NCBI GenBank assembly: GCA_964570855.1
Contig: CAZMZR010000067.1
Coordinates: 1-19,387, forward strand
Source: JAFGPS01 sp964570855
Lineage (GTDB): Bacteria > Planctomycetota > Phycisphaerae > Sedimentisphaerales > Anaerobacaceae
DNA: 19,387 bases
Reading direction: 5' to 3'
The stretch's first letter is position 1, and every line of letters starts with the position of its first letter. Below the pieces are notes generated by a model, which was given only the letters and a program-made list of their open reading frames with translations, had not been told where the DNA came from and did not search any database. Below are positions 14,864-19,387 of this stretch, in pieces. The translations under genes and the position numbers were made by a program.

Positions 14864-15451
14864 ATGATAGACCGTACCGGCGAGCAAAATCCAGATATAG
14901 AACAATCTTTGGATATCGGCGATGTGCGCTTAAGTCGTCAGGGTGACCCGGATGCATATAAAAGGCTGATAGAACGGCATCAGCAGGAAATCGGAAAAAT
15001 AATGTGGCGATTCAGTCGAAACCAAACGGTACACGAAGAACTCGTGCAGGATGTTTTTGTCGAGGCGTATATCAGCTTAGCTACCTATAAGGAGAGAGCG
15101 CCGTTTACTCATTGGCTGACAAGAATCGCCACTCGCGTCGGTTATCGCTACTGGAAACAAAAAGCACGGGAAAAGAAATTCGAGAGATTCAGCTTCGAGG
15201 AATGGGACCGGCTCACTACCGAATCGCCTGAAGAAATCGACTCAAGCCGGGCCGCTGAATTGCTTCATAATCTTTTGGGGCAATTACCTCCACGTGACAG
15301 ACTCGTATTGACTTTACGATACCTCGAAGGTTGTGATGTTGTCGAAACAGCTCATCGAACCGGCTGGACGAAAAGTATGGTAAAAGTCCAGGCATTCAGG
15401 GCCAAAAGAAAACTACAAAAGCTCTTACCAAAACAGGAGGTTGTCGTATGA
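14864..15451 (+). CDS. ECF-family RNA polymerase sigma factor
   Basis: A 195-residue extracytoplasmic-function sigma factor. Region 2 spans about 31-99: it starts with DAYKRLIERHQ, has the core-binding and -10-reading helix EELVQDVFVEAYISLATY, and ends WLTRIATRVGYRYWKQ. Region 4 spans about 132-187, with LPPRDRLVLTLRYLEG and the helix-turn-helix VVETAHRTGWTKSMVKVQAFRAKRKL. Regions 1 and 3 are absent, as expected. The ATG at 14864 is chosen because AAAGG lies eight bases upstream and the length then fits the family; the frame is open 32 codons further upstream but without a ribosome site. Its stop overlaps the next gene by four bases. A sigma factor beside envelope proteins is normally held by a membrane anti-sigma, here probably the 86-residue protein. 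Confidence 0.92.
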   Translation: MIDRTGEQNPDIEQSLDIGDVRLSRQGDPDAYKRLIERHQQEIGKIMWRFSRNQTVHEELVQDVFVEAYISLATYKERAPFTHWLTRIATRVGYRYWKQKAREKKFERFSFEEWDRLTTESPEEIDSSRAAELLHNLLGQLPPRDRLVLTLRYLEGCDVVETAHRTGWTKSMVKVQAFRAKRKLQKLLPKQEVVV

Positions 15452-15708
15452 AAAACAATTTTCTCAATACATTAATTGCCAAAGCCCAAAAGGAAGAATC
15501 TCCCCGGGTTTATGTAGCCGAGAAGGTTATCGCAATCCTTGCCGCCGATGATAAACAACTGGAACGGTTTTGGAACAGACCTTTTATGTGGATAGCGGCA
15601 CTTTCCTCCGCTGCGGCCGTTGCCGTCGCCGTTCTGGCGGTTTTACTGCATAATATGTGGGTGGGTCCACTTTATGAAATATCAGAGGTGATATCATGGG
15701 TAATGTGA
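15448..15708 (+). CDS. Small single-helix membrane protein, probable anti-sigma factor
   Basis: An 86-residue protein with a soluble N-terminal part (1-44, charged, possibly helical) and one membrane helix (46-68, Ala/Val/Leu-rich). About 18 residues follow outside the membrane. No zinc-binding anti-sigma motif (HxxxCxxC) is present. Size, topology and position right after an ECF sigma recall CnrY-type anti-sigma factors, which hold the sigma with a short cytoplasmic segment; this is inference from context. The ATG overlaps the sigma stop (ATGA, 15448-15451), and AGGAGG lies seven bases upstream, so sigma and inhibitor are made in step. Its own end overlaps the next gene by 13 bases. Confidence 0.7.
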   Translation: MKNNFLNTLIAKAQKEESPRVYVAEKVIAILAADDKQLERFWNRPFMWIAALSSAAAVAVAVLAVLLHNMWVGPLYEISEVISWVM

Positions 15709-16349
15709 CAAATAATAATACCGAAAAGAACGACAATACCAACATCGAACACATAAAAAAAACGTACTATTGGCGCAACGCATTCTTCGGCCTTGTGATT
15801 CTTATTGCAGGAATCGTTATCGGCGGCGCATCAATGTCGATTTTTACGACCCACAGGTTAACCAGACCGGCACGCGGGAGGGAGTTTAATAGTTTACAGG
15901 TACTACCTCCCCTGCGTCGAAATCTCGGCCTTTCAAAGGAACAGACAGAAAAAATCAAACCGATACTCGATGAGCATATGACGAAGCTCCATGAACTCCG
16001 TGAAAATGCACGCTTCGAAATAGAGAATACATTGAAACAGATGAATGAAGAGATATCTAAGATACTCACCGAGAGACAGCGTAATATTTGGCAAAGAGAA
16101 CTCGACCGGCTCCAACGGGACCTGCGTCCCGGCGGCCCCCGCCGTAATGGAACGGGGACAGGAGCTCGCCGGGGTAACGAAGCACCAGGACAGCGAGGCG
16201 GCAGGAGGCAGCGGGAACTTTTACGTCGAGGGCCGGGACCTTCGGCCATGCCTCCATCCAAACCTATCACTGAACCAAATATTATTCGAAATAACGTGGA
16301 TCAAAATAATATCGAGACCGAAGGATTCGATCCCAATTTATCTAAGTGA
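15696..16349 (+). CDS. Membrane-anchored LTxxQ (Spy/CpxP/CnrX-like) envelope protein with RG-rich tail
   Basis: 217 residues. A polar N-terminus rich in Asn (1-26) is followed by a membrane anchor (28-50) and a helical periplasmic domain (about 70-142). That domain carries two copies of the LTxxQ signature, LSKEQ (79-83) and LTERQ (124-128), typical of the Spy/CpxP/ZraP/CnrX superfamily of periplasmic chaperones and metal sensors. His94, Met95 and His99 in DEHMTKLHE are possible metal ligands. An Arg/Gly/Pro-rich tail (143-185) follows, then an Asn-rich end. GAGG lies seven bases before the ATG. It overlaps the preceding gene by 13 bases, so the three genes form one translational unit. By analogy with CnrX it would sense a periplasmic signal and control release of the sigma. 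The RG-rich tail is not usual in that family. Confidence 0.78.
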   Translation: MGNVTNNNTEKNDNTNIEHIKKTYYWRNAFFGLVILIAGIVIGGASMSIFTTHRLTRPARGREFNSLQVLPPLRRNLGLSKEQTEKIKPILDEHMTKLHELRENARFEIENTLKQMNEEISKILTERQRNIWQRELDRLQRDLRPGGPRRNGTGTGARRGNEAPGQRGGRRQRELLRRGPGPSAMPPSKPITEPNIIRNNVDQNNIETEGFDPNLSK

Positions 16350-16357
16350 AAAGATCT

Positions 16358-16405
16358 GATAAGCAAGGATGCTTTTATCCGGGAAGTAAAAATCCGGACT
16401 TTTAC
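16358..16405 (+). terminator. Hairpin-rich stretch after the LTxxQ gene
   Basis: GATAAGC (16358-16364) pairs with GCTTTTATC (16371-16379) with one bulged T. A 20-base near-palindrome follows at 16386-16405 (GTAAAA and TTTTAC around TCCGGA). Either could end the sigma operon transcript or, in the case of the palindrome, bind a regulator ahead of the methyltransferase gene. No long T-run is present. Confidence 0.3.
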
Positions 16406-16569
16406 ATAAAACACTCCCAGAAAAACTGTGGAAATAGACCGTAATCTGCAATTAAGCCGGATTTTTCTAAAAACTGCAATAAATCATCTTTCTGAATCCG
16501 TCTTTATTAAATTGGGAAGGGTAATTAAGACGTCACGATAATGAAAGAAAATATTGAAAGGAACCGAAG

Positions 16570-17295
16570 ATGTTCAGAAAAGCTTTTTTAGTTGTTATGG
16601 GTGTGGTCATATTATTAACGGCAGTACAATACTTAACGGCCCAGCCGAGAACGGGACGCGGCGATTTCGGCGGCAGAGGCAGAAGAGATTTTTCGTATCA
16701 GCAATTTCCACCTGTTCCGGCCGGCGAAGAAGAAAAGAAGATTTTAAGCATTCTCGAAGATATGAACCTCAACCAAAGCGCCGGGATGATGAACGTACCG
16801 ACGATAGACGGCAGAGTTCTTCGACTGCTCACCGAAGCAACAAATGCCAAACATGTTGTCGAAATCGGCACATCAAACGGCTATTCGGGGATATGGTTCT
16901 GCCTTGCCCTGCGGACCACCGGAGGAAAACTGACTACCCACGAGATAGACCAGGGCCGAGCTTCGCTGGCACGCGAGAATTTCAAACGGGCCGGAGTCGA
17001 TAAGCTCGTCACACTTGTCATGGGGGACGCCCACGAGACAATCACGAAAATCACGGAACCCATCGATATTATTTTCATCGATGCCGACAAACCCGGTTAC
17101 ACCGATTACCTGAACAAGCTGCTGCCGTTATTACGTCCCGGCGGGCTGATACTCTCACACAATATCGACAGTACAGGTCAGGACTATATCAGTGCCATTA
17201 CAACCAATCCGAATCTGGAGACGGTCCAGACTCTCGGTGTTACTGTGACGCTGAAGAAACGCCAGGGCAATACAACAGAGGCAAAGAACAATTAA
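16570..17295 (+). CDS. SAM-dependent O-methyltransferase (COMT-like) with an apparent signal peptide
   Basis: 241 residues. Residues 52-230 form a class I methyltransferase of the bacterial COMT/CCoAOMT type. SAM motif I is VVEIGTSNGYSG (96-107), the acidic end of strand 2 is HEID (124-127), and the metal/catalytic segment is FIDADKPGY (169-177) with Lys174. Asn198 lies in LSHNID. All expected active-site residues seem present. The N-terminus is unusual: MFRK, a hydrophobic stretch (5-18) and an Ala-containing cleavage-like site near residue 24, then an Arg/Gly-rich neck (PRTGRGDFGGRGRRDF, 26-41). Close cytoplasmic relatives begin around residue 55. The ATG at 16570 has GAAAGGA seven bases upstream, so the exported form is the one the ribosome site supports. 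It follows the sigma operon after 220 bases. Target unknown. Confidence 0.85.
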   Translation: MFRKAFLVVMGVVILLTAVQYLTAQPRTGRGDFGGRGRRDFSYQQFPPVPAGEEEKKILSILEDMNLNQSAGMMNVPTIDGRVLRLLTEATNAKHVVEIGTSNGYSGIWFCLALRTTGGKLTTHEIDQGRASLARENFKRAGVDKLVTLVMGDAHETITKITEPIDIIFIDADKPGYTDYLNKLLPLLRPGGLILSHNIDSTGQDYISAITTNPNLETVQTLGVTVTLKKRQGNTTEAKNN

Positions 17296-17391
17296 GCAAC
17301 TGAAATCTGCGATTTCTAATAGAACTCAAACTAACCGATTTATAAAAAAGTATCGTCGTAAGTGAATACGTAACAATAACCTACCACAAGT

Positions 17392-17487
17392 TGTCATTCC
17401 TGCGAAAGCAGTCCCGTTGGGGACACCTTACGGCGGAATCCACTGTTTCGAGACTATAAATGGATACCCGCCTTCGCGGGTATGACA
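17392..17487. repeat. Dispersed palindromic repeat (about 96 bp)
   Basis: The ends TGTCATTCCTGCGAAAGCA (17392-17410) and the inverse complement of 17469-17487 match at 15 of 19 positions. The right half alone folds as an 8-bp stem, ATACCCGC (17464-17471) and GCGGGTAT (17476-17483) around CTTC; the left half has CTGC-GAAA-GCAG. The type (TCATTCC…GCGAAAGC…GGAATCCA and its inverse) resembles short intergenic repeats present in many copies in various bacterial genomes. It lies in the 405-base gap between the methyltransferase and permease genes. Confidence 0.6.
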
Positions 17488-17677
17488 GTATGAATCGGTC
17501 AGGTTCACGAAATAAATACTCCGCACCGGCCGGGAAAAGATTGAATTTACACAGCCAAACAATAAAATAAATTCATGTTAAGCAAAACGTTAAAGGCGCA
17601 GGCCAGTTCGTCGAAAACGGAATAGTCCGAACGCTATCTATGGTTACACCCTGAATCTTATACTATCGTAACAGAGG

Positions 17678-17691
17678 CGCCGAATTCGGCG
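17678..17691. promoter_or_regulatory. Perfect 14-bp palindrome just before the permease start
   Basis: CGCCGAATTCGGCG is self-complementary and ends nine bases before the permease ATG. It occupies the place of the ribosome-binding site, and no Shine-Dalgarno sequence is visible. It may be a protein-binding site or a hairpin limiting translation. The remainder of 17488-17677 shows no convincing promoter; TATACT at 17660-17665 has no good -35. Confidence 0.3.
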
Positions 17692-17700
17692 AATTCTATC

Positions 17701-19044
17701 ATGCAGATAACCCCCAGGAAAGAACTGTCACTTTTCGATTCGACCTGCATCATTGTAGGAATCATCATCGGAGCCGGAATCTATCAGATGGCTCCGGATA
17801 TTGCCCGGGGCGCCGGCAGTTGGCCGGGTGTGTTATTGCTCTGGACTGCCGGGGGACTATTGTCACTATGTGGCGCCCTATGTTATGCCGAATTGGCAAC
17901 GGCGTACCCCAAAGAAGGCGGTGACTATATTTATCTGAGCCGCGCCTATGGAAAGTGGGCCGGTTATTTGTTCGGCTGGGCCCAGTTAACCGTCGTTCGT
18001 CCCGGAGACATCGCCGTGATGGCCTTTGCGTTCGCGATGTATGCCAGAACCATTTTCGATCCATTGGCAGGCCACCCTGCTGTCAGCCAGCGTCTTTTCG
18101 CAGCCGTTGCCACTATCATTTTGACTATAATTAATATCATCGGAGTCAAGGAAGGCAAATGGACGCAGAATTTATTGACCGTCGTCAAGGCTTTGGGACT
18201 TCTCGCCATCGTAGGTACGGCGGCATTCGCACCAAAGGGACCAGCAAGCACTGCGGAATTCGACCCCCTGCCGCTTAGTCTGGCGATGGTCTTCGTACTG
18301 TTCACCTACGGAGGCTGGAACGAAATGGCCTACGTATCAGCGGAAGTAAAAAATCCACGTCGCAATATAGTTCGCGCGTTAGTTCTCGGCACCGGCAGCG
18401 TCATCGTTTTATACTTACTGGTCAACAGTGCGTTTCTATATGCACTCGGCTATACGGGACTGGCGACCTCCGGAGCCGTGGCAAATGACGCCATCTCGAC
18501 GGTCTTTCCTAAAATCGGCGGCCGGATAATCAGTACCCTCGTTTGCATCTCGGCTTTGGGAGCCGTTAACGGATTGATATTCACAGGTGCACGCATTTCA
18601 TACGCTATGGGCGCTGAGCATAAAACATTTAAAGTGTTCGGCAAGTGGCACGAACGAACAGGCACCCCGGTATGGGCACTGATTGTACAAGGTGTGATTG
18701 CGCTGACTTTGATTCTGGTCTTTGGTTCTTTTATCGATACGATTCTATATACCGCTATCGCCGTTTATGCCTTCTATCTCGGTACGGCCATGGCCGTTAT
18801 CGTGCTGCGCTTTAAAGAACCCCGCGTCGAACGTCCTTACAAGGTTACCGGTTATCCCGTCACTACGCTGGTCTTCTGCGCTGTTTGCGGCTTTCTGATT
18901 TACAGTTGCCTGACTTATGCCTGGTCTTTCAAACGCGCCAGTCTAATCGTATTGGTCGGCGTCCTCACCGCCGGCCTGATTCTCTACCGGCTCACCGAAT
19001 CCCGCAACCCTAACCCCAGCAATACAAACAACACATCACAATAA
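17701..19044 (+). CDS. APC-superfamily amino acid permease
   Basis: A 447-residue integral membrane protein with about 12 hydrophobic helices. Helix 1 carries the substrate-binding signature GIIIGAGIY (20-28), and YAELATAYPKEGGDYIYL (about 62-79) is the conserved helix 2-3 region of the APC family. Such proteins import amino acids (or exchange them) using a proton or sodium gradient or antiport. The substrate cannot be read from sequence; the overall pattern is like the LAT/YjeH/Ser-Thr exchanger group. The basic tail after the last helix is short and Asn-rich. The ATG at 17701 is the first codon that keeps helix 1 intact, but it lacks a clear ribosome site. It stands alone, with repeats on either side. 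Confidence 0.92.
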   Translation: MQITPRKELSLFDSTCIIVGIIIGAGIYQMAPDIARGAGSWPGVLLLWTAGGLLSLCGALCYAELATAYPKEGGDYIYLSRAYGKWAGYLFGWAQLTVVRPGDIAVMAFAFAMYARTIFDPLAGHPAVSQRLFAAVATIILTIINIIGVKEGKWTQNLLTVVKALGLLAIVGTAAFAPKGPASTAEFDPLPLSLAMVFVLFTYGGWNEMAYVSAEVKNPRRNIVRALVLGTGSVIVLYLLVNSAFLYALGYTGLATSGAVANDAISTVFPKIGGRIISTLVCISALGAVNGLIFTGARISYAMGAEHKTFKVFGKWHERTGTPVWALIVQGVIALTLILVFGSFIDTILYTAIAVYAFYLGTAMAVIVLRFKEPRVERPYKVTGYPVTTLVFCAVCGFLIYSCLTYAWSFKRASLIVLVGVLTAGLILYRLTESRNPNPSNTNNTSQ

Positions 19045-19050
19045 ATTAAT

Positions 19051-19065
19051 AGCCATGTTGTGGCT
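19051..19065 (+). terminator. Weak stem-loop after the permease gene
   Basis: AGCCA (19051-19055) and TGGCT (19061-19065) pair across a five-base loop, six bases after the stop codon. The stem is short and no T-run follows directly, so this is only a candidate. Confidence 0.2.
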
Positions 19066-19082
19066 CAGCACCAATTTTCCTT

Positions 19083-19143
19083 TATCATTGCGAGGAGGCC
19101 GCAAGGCCAGACGGCGGTCACCGGAATGGCTTACGCCACAATC
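19083..19143. repeat. Degenerate dispersed repeat of the TCATTGCGAGGAG type
   Basis: ATCATTGCGAGGAGGCCGCA at 19083-19102 and CCACAATCTT-like sequence near 19136-19145 match the general form of a common bacterial intergenic repeat (TCATTGCGAG…GCAATCT). The inner GGCC-GCAA-GGCC (19097-19108) is a short stem with a four-base loop. The copy appears eroded. Together with the promoter-like region beyond, this is all I can see in 19045-19387. Confidence 0.4.
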
Positions 19144-19255
19144 TTCAAAAAATCATATTGGTAAACGTCCATGGTTTTCCAAAAGCAACATGGGAAAGAG
19201 TGGGATAGATGGTGTGTAGAATTCTTACAAAGAAGGTTTTAGGGGGAAAAAATCC

Positions 19256-19312
19256 TTGATTAATTAGGATTCAAATCAGTATAATATATAAAGAGAGGAG
19301 TGGGAATCCTAA
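19256..19312 (+). promoter_or_regulatory. Promoter with flanking 9-bp inverted repeat
   Basis: TTGATT (19256-19261) and TATAAT (19280-19285) are 18 bases apart, a good sigma-70 match. TTAGGATTC (19264-19272) within the spacer is the exact inverse of GAATCCTAA (19304-19312) near the predicted transcript start. The pair could be an operator or the two arms of a leader hairpin for a gene to the right. Confidence 0.45.
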
Positions 19313-19326
19313 ATATAGAGGGCATA

Positions 19327-19387
19327 ATGATAGCTCTAGGAGTCTGTCGGATTACCTCATATAGTTTCAGTAGTTTTGGTCATTTTA
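19327..19387 (+). CDS. Possible start of a gene running off the window
   Basis: An ATG at 19327, preceded by GAGGG (19318-19322), opens a frame with no stop for the 20 codons left in the window, 42 bases after a good -10 box. The residues visible (MIALGVCRITSYSF…) show no recognisable signal. The DNA TAGGAGTCTGTCGGATTA also has the look of an insertion-sequence end, so this may be non-coding. Confidence 0.2.
   Translation, partial: MIALGVCRITSYSFSSFGHF

Noticed and set aside
15767..16270. 167-codon Arg/Pro-rich frame on the minus strand
   Set aside because: Shadow of the LTxxQ protein gene; it arises from the GC-rich RG-encoding tail.

Overview
The window looks like ordinary chromosomal DNA of a free-living Gram-negative bacterium of moderate GC. 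The best guess is a planctomycete of the Phycisphaerae/Sedimentisphaerales type. This rests on an exported fibro-slime protein with a PEP-CTERM-like tail (VPVPGA, hydrophobic helix, KLRR), many exported proteins and dispersed housekeeping genes. The taxonomy is inference. MurE carries the DNPR motif of meso-diaminopimelate-adding enzymes, so a DAP-type peptidoglycan is expected.

Layout, left to right. (1) 1-706, minus strand: the N-terminal 235 residues of glyceraldehyde-3-phosphate dehydrogenase, with a clear sigma-70 promoter whose spacer begins with seven G. (2) 914-1376: a HigA-type antitoxin gene whose toxin partner survives only as a few 3' codons, and whose own 3' end is replaced by a 119-bp MITE-like insertion (15-bp terminal inverted repeats, 5-bp target duplication). 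(3) 1629-2375: a fibro-slime domain protein behind a near-consensus promoter. (4) 2429-3880, minus: murE, away from any dcw cluster. (5) 4168-5709: a lipoprotein with a transglutaminase-like domain. (6) 5728-12086, minus: a run of same-strand genes, in transcription order rmuC, an exported HExxH peptidase-like protein, trxB, trxA, an SDR oxidoreductase and recJ. It joins DNA maintenance (rmuC, recJ) with thioredoxin redox chemistry. A terminator-like hairpin and a strong promoter split it between trxB and trxA. (7) 12294-13620: a stand-alone homocysteine S-methyltransferase domain protein and an ASCH-domain protein, 7 bp apart.

(8) 13867-17295 is the most interesting part. It holds an exported Arg/Gly/Gln-rich repeat protein with a CxCxxC patch, an ECF sigma factor, a tiny one-helix membrane protein overlapping the sigma gene, and a one-helix LTxxQ (Spy/CpxP/CnrX-like) envelope protein with an Arg/Gly-rich tail. 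Last comes an O-methyltransferase with a signal peptide and an Arg/Gly-rich neck. The middle three resemble a CnrH-CnrY-CnrX type sigma/anti-sigma/periplasmic sensor module. The flanking RG-rich proteins and the apparently exported methyltransferase are not part of any such system I know, and may be its output.

(9) 17701-19044: an APC-family amino acid permease, flanked by dispersed palindromic repeats. The last 340 bases hold a degenerate repeat and a promoter-like region; a gene may begin there and run out of the window. I saw no rRNA, tRNA, CRISPR array or intact transposase.
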